From HNR sp040400085 (GTDB taxonomy: Bacteria > Actinomycetota > Actinomycetes > Actinomycetales > Microbacteriaceae): 64,000 nt of DNA. The stretch covers positions 1 to 64,000 of the forward strand of contig JBBAQX010000014.1 in assembly GCA_040400085.1 (NCBI GenBank), given 5' to 3'. The notes beneath the pieces are model-generated. The model worked only from the letters and a program-made list of their open reading frames with translations, was not told the origin of the DNA and ran no database searches. Position numbers and translations under genes: made by a program. Positions 1-8,800 of the stretch are shown here, one piece after another; the stretch's first letter is position 1; each line of letters opens with the position of its first letter.

Positions 1-1751
1 CGCTTGACAGCGGTGCCCGATGCAGGATCAGCAGACTTCGACAGCTTCAAACCAGGAACCAACACCGGATGAACCGTGCACTTCTCGGTCGCAGGATCAC
101 ACGTAGCGGGAGGAGTCTCTCCGCCGCGAACGACGAGGTTCTTCAGCGAGTTGTCGCCGCCCGTCGGAGTTGACTTGACCGTAACGGAATAAGTTATCGT
201 AACCGGCTTACCAGCCGTGAGATTCCCCGCCCAATCAATATCTCCGTTGGACTGAACCGTCGCTGCGGGCGAACCTGCGGAGACGGCAATGTCGTTGTTG
301 TAGGTGGCGTCATCAAGCACACCAGCCATCGAGTCGTGCAGAGTAGCCGGGATCACAGCATCCGCAGGCGAATCCGCCGTAGGGGTGAGCGTCAGCGTGT
401 AGGTTGCCTTCTGGCCCGATACCAATGCGGTACCCGTTGCAGGGTTAGCCGACTTCTTGACCGTGTAGTCGCCTACGTAGAGAGTGGCACACTCGGGTCC
501 GTCAAGACCAACAACATTCTTCACGTTTACGGTGGGGCAGTTTGCGTAGCTACCGGTGGCGGGAGCCGTTACAGGAACGGTGATCTCACATGAGGCCTGG
601 CCGGTTGCCAAGTCTCCCGTAACCTTCATGGTCTGACCCGCAAAAGACACAGTACCGTTCGTACAGGTCGTCTTCGCCTGAGCGGTGTTGATCTTAAGCC
701 GCGAGTCGATCGCATCGTCAAAAGACCATCCGGCCTTCGCCGAGTTCTCAGAAGTATTAGTCACCGTAAACTTCAACGTCGAGGTCCGGGTTGCATCGGG
801 GTCTGAGAAAGACTTCGACAGCGAAGGAGTCGAATCGATGATGCGGACGTTGTCGAACGCAGCATCATTCCCCGAGCGCCAGCTGTTGCCGTTAATCATC
901 CGGATACCTAGGTCCGAGCCGTCAACCAGCTGCGAACCGTCCGAGAAGTAGTGCCCGACGTTTACACCTTCGAGCCCACGCTCGGGGTAGTTAACGTCAA
1001 ACTTTCCGGGAAGACATGGGTTAATCGGGTTCGTGAAGGTAGGCAACATCACGTTGCCGTTGGTCACAAAATAGAATTTGAACTCAGGCTGACCTACATT
1101 GCAGTAGCTCGAGGCCGCATCGACGGAAAAGCTTAGGTAGCGTCCGGCCTTAATGTTGGTGATAGGAGAGCGTGTCTCAAACTGAACTTGGTTGTCGCCA
1201 CCCGGCATAGGGCCACCGCCGGCAGGATTTCCGGTAGCCGGATCGGTCTGTGCAGCAACGGCGTGGTTTCCCGTCTTGCCGTTCAGGTCGCCAAGAGAAC
1301 GGGCCATATCACCCAGCAGCACGTCCCAAGATTTCTGTCCAGGGTGAGCACGGTCGTTTGGCGAGTAGGTCTGGCACTGGGCGATTCCACCGGCAGGCTC
1401 AGGGTCTCCCGCTTTCATAACCCAGCCGTTGCAGTAGTGCAGCCATGAGTCGGAAGCGCTGTAACGCATCCCACTCGCACCAACGTAGTCGGTCAGAAGA
1501 AACGGCGACTTATCGCCCTGGTTCTCAAAGTCCTCCAGATAAACCGTTTGAGGATCCTTCTGCGCAGGAGCACTCGGCGCCTGCGCAAAAGTCGATGCGG
1601 CAGCTGCAGCGCTTTGTACCCCTGCGTCAACCGCGAGAGCCGTGGCCGGCAAGACTGACAGCCCACCAAGCATGAGCCCCATAATCGCGCTTGTGGCAGC
1701 GGCAAATGTGCCGAAGCGCCCAGCACGTTTTCGTGATAAAGCTGATTTCAT
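1..1751 (-). CDS. giant secreted surface protein with DUF11-like repeats, 5' part only
   Basis: The gene runs off the left edge; 583 codons are visible. The start at 1751 is chosen because AGGAG lies about 10 nt upstream and a signal peptide follows (basic start MKSALSRKRAGRFG, hydrophobic core, cleavage near ATALA-VDAG). Residues about 50-265 form a globular N-terminal domain of the kind seen at the front of actinobacterial repeat adhesins, with a conserved EDFEN start. After that come repeats of the DUF11 type: a serine/threonine-rich beta-sandwich, with phrases such as FTVTNTSENSA and YTLTLTPTADSPADA, and paired cysteines. The role is inferred to be a cell-wall attached fibre. The C-terminal anchor cannot be seen. 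The fused sigma factor at 1959-3419 lies 207 nt upstream on the same strand and is its probable regulator. Confidence 0.8.
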   Translation of the reverse strand, partial: MKSALSRKRAGRFGTFAAATSAIMGLMLGGLSVLPATALAVDAGVQSAAAAASTFAQAPSAPAQKDPQTVYLEDFENQGDKSPFLLTDYVGASGMRYSASDSWLHYCNGWVMKAGDPEPAGGIAQCQTYSPNDRAHPGQKSWDVLLGDMARSLGDLNGKTGNHAVAAQTDPATGNPAGGGPMPGGDNQVQFETRSPITNIKAGRYLSFSVDAASSYCNVGQPEFKFYFVTNGNVMLPTFTNPINPCLPGKFDVNYPERGLEGVNVGHYFSDGSQLVDGSDLGIRMINGNSWRSGNDAAFDNVRIIDSTPSLSKSFSDPDATRTSTLKFTVTNTSENSAKAGWSFDDAIDSRLKINTAQAKTTCTNGTVSFAGQTMKVTGDLATGQASCEITVPVTAPATGSYANCPTVNVKNVVGLDGPECATLYVGDYTVKKSANPATGTALVSGQKATYTLTLTPTADSPADAVIPATLHDSMAGVLDDATYNNDIAVSAGSPAATVQSNGDIDWAGNLTAGKPVTITYSVTVKSTPTGGDNSLKNLVVRGGETPPATCDPATEKCTVHPVLVPGLKLSKSADPASGTAVK

Positions 1752-1958
1752 TTCTTCTTAATCTCCTGATAACCGTTCATAGCCCTGCCAACCCCGGTTG
1801 TGTGGCAAGACGCAGCTAAAGCCGCACACAAAACGTGTTTGCGACTCGAGGAAGAGACTTAAAAACGCAGAAAAATCTACCGCATTCGCCCCTATATCAA
1901 CGTTAAAGAGACAAGTTTTATCGATTCATTACACGGTTTTACGAAACAAGAAAATGTT
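1752..1958. promoter_or_regulatory. leader between sigma fusion 1 and its surface protein
   Basis: This A+T-rich 207-nt gap separates the sigma stop from the surface-protein start. It could hold a promoter for the surface gene, but I cannot pick a convincing -35/-10 pair. A weak hairpin with 7-bp arms (TTGTGTG at 1798-1804, CACACAA at 1825-1831) sits in the presumed leader. The ribosome binding site AGGAG is clear. Confidence 0.35.
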
Positions 1959-3419
1959 TTAACGCCGAGTGATAGAAACGCTTGGCACGGCTGCCGCGCC
2001 GTCTAACGCAACGTCAGCGATAAATTGCAGATCATATGATCGGAGCCCCAGCATATTGCTGGTCGGTGAGCATCGAATAAGGATGCCGTCAGCAGCGCAT
2101 CCAGCGGAAGCTTGCGTCACCGTGACTCCGGCAGGAGCCGTCACTGTCACGTCGTACCAGCTCGATTCTGTTCCCGGATCAAAATCGACTGTCAACAGTA
2201 GTTTGCTCCCTGTCGACCCAGGCATATACCCAGCGGGAATATCGGACCACGAGACGCTTCGCACGCCCGGTGGCAGGGTCTGCCCACCCGGCACCTCTGC
2301 GGTGTTGTCGGCGGCAGAAGAATTTTCTGAGACCTGCAACTCCGATGCTGGCGACTCAGCGCTCGGCGAGCTCGAAGCATCCGGCAGTCCCTCCTCAGCC
2401 TGACCTTCCGGCGAGGGCACGAGCGGTTGGCCAGCGTTATCCTCTGGCGCAGCATCCGCCTGTTGATCGCTTTCCCTCGATTCAGAAGCCGAAGGGGTTA
2501 CGCGATCAGCGCCAAATTGCTGAATAGATGGCGACCAGGTGAGGGCAATCCCCGCCGCGACAAGCACTGCACCTCCCGCGGAACCCCACAACGCGACCGG
2601 ACTACGGAATATATTCGAGAGAAAAGTTGTGCTCCCCCGAACCGACGTACCGGACAACATGCTCGCTGAAGCACCCGAGGTAGCGCCCGGAGCGAATCCT
2701 CCGACAGCGATTCCCGTCGTAGCGATGCCAACGATCGCGGCGGCCGGGATTCTGAAGGAGAGCATCCGCTTCACAACAGAGGGACACTCGTTACACTCTG
2801 CCAGATGCTTGTCGATCTTACGCTGACGAAGCTCGGGCGACTTTCCACGCGCATGCTGAGCGAGGTGTTCGAGCGAAATTACCCCACACGTCTGCGCCGC
2901 GTCGCTTCTGGCCACGAGATAACTCGTCCGAAGAGCATCGCGGGCGCGGTGCGCGCTCACGGCAACTGCTTGTTCAGCCATCCCCTGTTCTTGAGCAATC
3001 ACCGAGTAACGAGCGCCCTCCACATCAGCACGAAAAAGAATCTGCTGCGATTTCTGTGGGAGAGCGAGAAAAGCTTGCTGGACAGCCCTCGAATCCCAGG
3101 GGGAATCCTCGGGATCCTCCCAGACATCTGAGCCGAAGGCCATCTGCTCAAGAACCTCAGCAACGTCGTCGGAGGGACTCTCTTGCGCCGCTCGTTTGGA
3201 ATACCGGATAGCCTCGTTGCGAACAGCAACCTTCATATACGAAATAAAGGTTTCGCGAGACGGTCCCGCGCCGCGTCTGAGCGCGCGGAACGTCGAGGTG
3301 ATGGCGTCGGCGACCGCATCTTCTGCCAGTGAGGCGTCACCAATCAGCTCGTAAGCTTGCCTGTTTAAGTATTTCTGGTAGCCGAGGTATAGATCGGCAA
3401 AATCAGCTTCTGTCAACAC
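1959..3419 (-). CDS. ECF-type sigma factor fused to zinc-finger, membrane and DUF11-like sensor domains (fusion 1)
   Basis: A 486-residue protein. Sigma region 2 spans about 8-78 and region 4 about 112-168 (ending HRARDALRTSYL). A zf-HC2-like anti-sigma finger follows at H205-x3-C209-x2-C212. Hydrophobic segments lie at about 224-245 and 274-295. Then come a Ser/Pro/Glu-rich linker (about 300-382) and a C-terminal domain (384-486) with a conserved cysteine pair C441/C450. That domain reads like a DUF11 Ig fold (TAPAGVTVTQASAGC, then C, then LGLRSYDLQF). The GTG start has AGGGG 8 nt upstream. It lies upstream of, and on the same strand as, the surface protein at 1-1751. I infer a membrane-tethered sigma factor whose outer domain gates release. 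Sigma factors with fused anti-sigma extensions are known in Actinobacteria (ECF52/53-like groups), but this tail is not one I recognise. Confidence 0.85.
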   Translation of the reverse strand: MLTEADFADLYLGYQKYLNRQAYELIGDASLAEDAVADAITSTFRALRRGAGPSRETFISYMKVAVRNEAIRYSKRAAQESPSDDVAEVLEQMAFGSDVWEDPEDSPWDSRAVQQAFLALPQKSQQILFRADVEGARYSVIAQEQGMAEQAVAVSAHRARDALRTSYLVARSDAAQTCGVISLEHLAQHARGKSPELRQRKIDKHLAECNECPSVVKRMLSFRIPAAAIVGIATTGIAVGGFAPGATSGASASMLSGTSVRGSTTFLSNIFRSPVALWGSAGGAVLVAAGIALTWSPSIQQFGADRVTPSASESRESDQQADAAPEDNAGQPLVPSPEGQAEEGLPDASSSPSAESPASELQVSENSSAADNTAEVPGGQTLPPGVRSVSWSDIPAGYMPGSTGSKLLLTVDFDPGTESSWYDVTVTAPAGVTVTQASAGCAADGILIRCSPTSNMLGLRSYDLQFIADVALDGAAAVPSVSITRR

Positions 3420-3649
3420 GAATTTTTCCCCTAATTGCTGAATCGCTATACCGGCAGAGAAAACCCGCCGATGAGAAGAGAGGCCCTAATCTCTTTTCCC
3501 AATAAATTATGATCAACTTACCAACAAGTCGATCTTTTTATTTACAACATACAGAATAACAGGGTTCGGTTATTTATGGGATTTGACTCAGGCAAGACCC
3601 AGCTAAAAACCATTGTTTGCTGCATAATCACCGCGTTGCTAGCCAGGCA
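3420..3649. other. intergenic region upstream of sigma fusion 1
   Basis: About 230 nt separates the sigma fusion from the end of the CGNR regulator gene. It is A+T rich near 3500-3560, as expected of a promoter region for the sigma gene. No clear hairpin or canonical promoter pair was found. Confidence 0.3.
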
Positions 3650-4198
3650 TCACAACGTGCTTTTAAGGCTCTGCGTGCGCTCGTAATGACGCCGCGCCTT
3701 CATACGATTACCGCACGAAGCCATGGAGCACCAACGGGCCTTGTTGCCATTGCTGCGATCAAGTAGAAAACGGCGGCACTCTTCATTCGCGCACGGGCGA
3801 AGTCGTCCCTGGTGTGATTTCTCTAACTCGCCCCATGCGACAATCATGCGCGCCGAGAATAAATCATCGGGCTCATTTCCCGCGAGAACCCAAGAGATTC
3901 CCCGAGCATCGGCGTGCGCTTCTTGGCGCACACCTTCAAGCAGCGGAGCAATCGCCTCCGCGGGCAGGACCTTGCGCACAATGGACTGGATCGTTGCACG
4001 AGCCATCAGCACCTGCGCAAGCTCGCGTTCGCTCCCAAGACCACCGCGTTCCGTGAGCCAGGCCAGCGCCTCCGCGGGCTCGGCTAGCGCATCAGACACT
4101 AATCCCTCAGCCGCTACCGGAGTTGTGTTGAGAAGATCAAGGAGGATCTCCTCATCGATTGTTCTCACTGATACCCCCACCGTTGCCACGATACTCAC
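3650..4198 (-). CDS. CGNR zinc-finger (ABATE-type) transcriptional regulator
   Basis: A 182-residue protein. The N-terminal two thirds matches the stress-sensing ABATE-type domain layout. The C-terminus carries the CGNR finger: cysteines C136, C141, C157 and C162, with C162-G-N-R followed by a basic stretch (MKARRHYERT) suited to DNA contact. The gene is divergent from the hydrolase at 4282. The 83-bp gap contains four regularly spaced GGTTA half-sites, so it probably controls both itself and the hydrolase pair. The start is GTG at 4198 and no Shine-Dalgarno sequence is visible, so it may be leaderless; in-frame GTGs a few codons on are alternatives. Effector unknown. Confidence 0.85.
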   Translation of the reverse strand: MSIVATVGVSVRTIDEEILLDLLNTTPVAAEGLVSDALAEPAEALAWLTERGGLGSERELAQVLMARATIQSIVRKVLPAEAIAPLLEGVRQEAHADARGISWVLAGNEPDDLFSARMIVAWGELEKSHQGRLRPCANEECRRFLLDRSNGNKARWCSMASCGNRMKARRHYERTQSLKSTL

Positions 4199-4277
4199 CT
4201 AACCAAATTGATTTACTTGACAGGTTAGATCATACACTACTAGAATTCTAACCACATAATAATACTTGAGAGGTTAT
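4199..4277. promoter_or_regulatory. four-half-site operator array between CGNR regulator and hydrolase
   Basis: CTAACC at 4199-4204, GGTTAG at 4223-4228, CTAACC at 4248-4253 and GGTTAT at 4272-4277 occur every 24-25 bp in alternating orientation. The two plus-oriented sites are embedded in a longer direct repeat, TACTTGA-C/G-AGGTTA (4214-4227 and 4263-4276, 13 of 14 bases equal). They cover the hydrolase promoter and both start regions. I infer that these are binding sites of the CGNR regulator. Confidence 0.6.
4217..4246 (+). promoter_or_regulatory. sigma70-type promoter of the hydrolase-DUF1348 operon
   Basis: TTGACA (4217-4222) and TAGAAT (4241-4246) are separated by 18 bp. The start codon at 4282 lies about 35 nt beyond the -10, and GAGAGG precedes it. 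Half-sites of the operator array overlap the spacer and flank the -10. Confidence 0.7.
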
Positions 4278-4281
4278 AACC

Positions 4282-5160
4282 ATGGTTCAAATCCATTACC
4301 GCACCCGCACGATCAACGGACAGGAATTGTTCTACCGAGAAGCGGGCGATGCTACCAAGCCCACGCTCCTACTCCTACACGGGTTCCCTTCGAGCTCGTT
4401 CATGTTTCGCAACCTGATCCCATTGCTTGCGAAGCAATACCACGTCATCGCCCCCGATCACCTCGGCTTTGGCTTCTCGAGCGCACCCTCTATTGACGAA
4501 TTTGAATACACCTTCGAAGCTTTGACAAACCTCACCGAAAAGCTACTCGACGAACTCGGCATCGAGAGCTACGCGATGTATGTGCAGGACTACGGCGCCC
4601 CGATCGGATGGCGGCTCGCGCTACGTCGACCCGACGCTGTCAGGGCAGTTATCAGCCAGAATGGCAACGCATACGAGGCCGGCTTCCTGGTAGTTCCCGA
4701 CGGATTTCTGGAGGCAGTTGGGCCCTATCAGTTCGATCAGAGCCCAGAAAACGAGGCAGCGGCGCGGCGCGCAGCCTTTGAACTCGACGCGATCAAGGCC
4801 CAATACACCAACGGTGTTGCCGATCAGAGCGTGCTCGACCCCGATACGTGGCACCACGATTACGCGCTGGTCTCACGCCCCGGCAATTCAGAGGCCCAGC
4901 TCAAGCTATTCGTAGATTATGTAGGAAACGTCGGAATGTATCCCGAGATTCACGAGTACTTCCGGACCTCTCAAGTACCGATGCTCGCCGTGTGGGGCAA
5001 GGGCGATGAGGTCTTCGGACCAGAGGGCGCAAAAGCATTCGCGACAGACCTCCCCGACGCAGAGATTCACCTCCTCGAGGGAGGCCACTTCCTGCTCGAG
5101 AGCGCATTGGAACAGGTCGCAGAACTCTCGCTCGACTTCCTCGGCCGAAAGCTCGGCTGA
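4282..5160 (+). CDS. alpha/beta hydrolase, haloalkane dehalogenase/epoxide hydrolase type
   Basis: A 292-residue cytoplasmic hydrolase. The oxyanion motif HGFP is at 33-36. The nucleophile elbow VQDYGAPIG gives an aspartate nucleophile (D103), typical of haloalkane dehalogenases and epoxide hydrolases rather than serine esterases. The likely acid is D242 (GKGDEVFG) and the catalytic base is H269 (EGGHFLLE). It is translationally coupled to the DUF1348 gene, whose ATG shares the A of the TGA stop. Divergent from a CGNR regulator with shared operators, so it is likely inducible by a xenobiotic or stress signal. The substrate cannot be told from sequence. Confidence 0.9.
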   Translation: MVQIHYRTRTINGQELFYREAGDATKPTLLLLHGFPSSSFMFRNLIPLLAKQYHVIAPDHLGFGFSSAPSIDEFEYTFEALTNLTEKLLDELGIESYAMYVQDYGAPIGWRLALRRPDAVRAVISQNGNAYEAGFLVVPDGFLEAVGPYQFDQSPENEAAARRAAFELDAIKAQYTNGVADQSVLDPDTWHHDYALVSRPGNSEAQLKLFVDYVGNVGMYPEIHEYFRTSQVPMLAVWGKGDEVFGPEGAKAFATDLPDAEIHLLEGGHFLLESALEQVAELSLDFLGRKLG

Positions 5161-5630
5161 TGAGCGTGGGCGACAACACCAGGCCACCACTTCCCCCCTT
5201 CGATCTGCCGGGAGCATTATTGAAAGTCCAGGCGGCAGAGGACGGATGGAACACGCGGGACCCCGAGAAGGTTTCCCGTGCCTATACGCCTGATTCCGTG
5301 TGGCGTAATCGCGACACATACCTCACCGGCCGATCGGCGATCGAGGATTTTCTTGCGGCCAAGTGGGATCGAGAACATGATTATGCCCTCCGCAAGGGAC
5401 TCTGGGGGTTCCTCGACAACCGCATCGCGGTGCGCTTTACCTACGAGTGGCGCGACGATAACGATCAGTGGTGGCGCAGCTACGGCAATGAACTATGGGA
5501 ATTCGCCTCCGACGGTCTCATGGCGCGGCGCGAAGCCTCAATCAATGACCGCCGAATCGATGCCAGCGAGCGGCGAATCTTCGGGCCTCGGCCGAAGTCC
5601 GAGCACGGGATTGACTTTCCGATGTGGTGA
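5160..5630 (+). CDS. DUF1348 / nuclear transport factor 2-like protein
   Basis: A 156-residue NTF2-fold protein of the DUF1348 family. It has the typical AEDGWNTRDPEKV start, the segment YTPDSVWRNRD, and the end GIDFPMW. The family is small, cytoplasmic and of unknown activity; NTF2-like proteins often bind or isomerise small hydrophobic molecules. The start overlaps the hydrolase stop by one base (TGATG), so the two are co-translated and probably act on the same substrate class. Confidence 0.85.
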   Translation: MSVGDNTRPPLPPFDLPGALLKVQAAEDGWNTRDPEKVSRAYTPDSVWRNRDTYLTGRSAIEDFLAAKWDREHDYALRKGLWGFLDNRIAVRFTYEWRDDNDQWWRSYGNELWEFASDGLMARREASINDRRIDASERRIFGPRPKSEHGIDFPMW

Positions 5631-5639
5631 TTTCGTTGA

Positions 5640-5673
5640 GGGCGTGCTGAATCAGCATTGATTCAGCACGCCC
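5640..5673 (+). terminator. perfect 15-bp hairpin after the hydrolase operon
   Basis: GGGCGTGCTGAATCA (5640-5654) pairs perfectly with 5659-5673 around a GCAT loop. It lies 10 nt after the DUF1348 stop. No U-tract follows, so it is a terminator of the non-U type or an mRNA-end stabiliser. Confidence 0.65.
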
Positions 5674-5827
5674 CCCACCGGAACGCCACATTCTAGGCCG
5701 GGAGAATTTCGACGTTTCGAGATTCCCCCCCATCCATGAGGAGCACTCCCCGCATCCCTCCAAACATAACCACCAAAAATTTAGCGGTATAGGATACTTG
5801 GTGACGTTAGTTAATCGGAGGTTAACC

Positions 5828-8800
5828 ATGAATGCAGGGAAGCTACCCTTCCGGAAGTTTGCCGCAGCGGCAGTTGTGCTGATCCTCTCGATGGGGGCGC
5901 TCGTTTTTGGGTCCCAGCCAGCGAGTGCTGCACCGACGGCGCAAACCTGCTCCTATGCGAACGCGGGAACCGGCGATTATGCGCGCACCCTGTGTTGGTT
6001 CGATATGTCGAATTACAACCAGGCCGCGGCTGAGGCACCCGGCGGTCAGGAAATGCAGACGACGTTGCCGGGCGGATACGTCGTGCGCTACTTCCTTCAG
6101 CACTCCGGGCGACCAGTTAACCCGAATTCTTTCCCCACTTTTGGTAGCGCGTTCATTGGAGGGTCAAGCGGCAAATACACTGGCGTCGCAGGACGACCCG
6201 CACTTTATCAGCCATCGTCCTCGACAGACCTCCGAAACACGGTCCTGACAATGAGCAACATCACGGTGAGGGATGCGAACAACCAACCTGTCACCGCGTT
6301 CTCCATCGTTGGTGCGGATGCGGAACAGACCGATGACGGCGAACAGATCGCCTGGACCTCTGACCAACCGATGAACCAACTGATCCCCATCGGCAACGCC
6401 TGCGGCTCCACATTCACCGGCGTAGGAACAACAACCGTAACCTGCGCAAGCAACAACGTCTCAGCCCGAACCGGAGCTGCCATGCTCGCCGCGCAAGCAC
6501 CGACGACCATGACCCAGACCATCACAGGCCTCCGAGCCGTCCCCGCCCAGCAGGGAGTCGCTTTCGGCATCCTTCTGTCGAAGGTTGTGCTGAACAAAAC
6601 TGTCGCCAGCCGCGTCGATCCAGCCGACTCTTTCACGCTTAACGTTGCAACAGCGAGCTCCATCTCTCTTCGAAGTGCATCCACAGGGACGGCATCAACT
6701 GCCACCACAGGCGAAGTAGAAACCATTGGTGCGACAACGGGTTCGCCGTTCACCCTCTCGGAAACCTCTGCCCCCAGCGCACTCGCGAACTATGCCAAGA
6801 ACTGGTCGTGTACGAGAAACGGCGCAGCCGATCCCACCCTACCCTCTGGCGCAGCTGGGACCTCTGTGCCTGTGAACCTCGCAATCGGCGACCTTGTCTC
6901 CTGCACAATAACGAACACTGCGTTGCCCGGAAGATTGACTCTGAAAAAGACAGCTGGGCCGGTGACGGATGTGAATGGCAATGGAATCCGGGACGCGGGT
7001 GACACCATACCTTACAGCTTCCTCGTCACCAATGCCGGTCAGCTGACCCTCGAGAACATCGGCGTCACCGACCCAGCCGGTGGCACAGTAACCTGCCCGG
7101 TCACAACCCTGGCACCCGGTTCGTCCACCACGTGTACAACGAATACCCCGTACACGTTCACCGTCGCTGACCAAACCGCCGGCACGTTTCTTAACAATGC
7201 CACCGCACAAGGCAACCCGTTGGGCGCAGCTACTGCCATCGTCAGGTCCAATCTCTCGGCGACGATCACCAATCTGTCAACACCCGCGCCCGCGCTCACG
7301 ATGACCAAGACGGCCTCACCGACGACGGTTACCTCCGCGGGCAGCACTGTCAGCTACAGCTACGCCGTGACCAATAGCGGCAACGTACCAATATCGGCGC
7401 TGTCCATCGCGGAAACGGCTTTCTCCGGTTCAGGGACAGCGCCAGTCCCAAGCTGCCCGGTAACGACACTCGCACCCTCGACATCCACCACCTGCACGGC
7501 CACATACACGGTCACGCAGGCAGACATCGACGCCGGGACACTGACCAACACAGCCCATGCGACCGCGACCGCCGGGGTAACACCCGTCATCTCGCCAGAT
7601 AGTTCGGCCTCAGTAACCGCGACAGCGGCTCCGTCGATCAGCGTCCTCAAGTCCGTATCACCGAGCGATGCCGCTTCCTATGTAGTCGGTCAGTTACTGA
7701 CCTACACTTTCGTTGCGACTAACACCGGCAACGTGACCCTGACAAACGTCGTGGCCACGGAGACGGCGTTCACCGGATCGGGCACCCCCTTGACCCCGGC
7801 CTGTCCTCCCAGCGCTCCCATCGCACCGGGCGGCCAAGTAACCTGCACCGCCTCTTATACGCTGACGCAGGTGGACATCGATACCGGGCAGATAACCAAC
7901 ACGGCGACCGCAAGTGGCACTCCGCCTACCGGCGGCCCGGTAACTTCAACCCCGTCGAGCGTTACGACCCCGGCCAACCAGAACCCAGAACTGACGCTGA
8001 GCAAGACTGCGAACCCGACCAGTATCGCCCTCGCCGGCGATCAGATTATCTACACTTTCACTGTCACCAACTCTGGCAACGTGACAATAACTGACGTAAC
8101 GGTAGACGAGACGGCGTTCTCCGGAACAGGAACCCCGCCTGTAATTACCTGCGCCACGTCGCTGACGACAATGCTGCCGGGCGCATCGGCGACCTGCACG
8201 GCAACCTACACGCTGACACAACCGGATGCCGACACGACGCAGATCACAAACACTGCGACCGCAACTGGCACCCCACCCGCCGGCGGCACTGTCACTTCTC
8301 TCCCAGCGACCGCAACCGTTACGGTGACTCAGAACCCCGCGCTCACGCTGACCAAGACGGCCTCACCTCTACAGGCCACAGCTGCCGGGCAAACCATCAC
8401 CTATTCGTTCCTCGTCACCAACTCCGGCGACGTCACAATCACCGACGTCGCGATCGATGAGGGCACCTTCACCGGAACCGGAACCCCGCCAGCCATCACC
8501 TGTCCGGTGGGTGCAGCTTCTCTCGCACCGGGCGACAGCGTCACCTGCACGGGTACCTACACAACGACCCAGGCTGATGCTGACACGGGCGGTATCGACA
8601 ACGATGCGACGGCAACTGGCACCCCGCCCGCCGGCGGGACGACCACCTCGCCAGAATCGGCCGCAACCGTCCCGATCACAGCGAGTCCCGGAATCACGAT
8701 CAACAAGACGGTGTCAGCTTCGTCCTACTCGGTAGCCGGCCAGACAGTCACCTACTCATTCCTGGTGACAAACACCGGAAATGTGACCCTAACCAGCGGC

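Noticed and set aside
4266..4496. Overlapping frame inside the start of the hydrolase
   Set aside because: No ribosome site and an Arg/Pro-rich random-looking product; the hydrolase frame carries all catalytic motifs.
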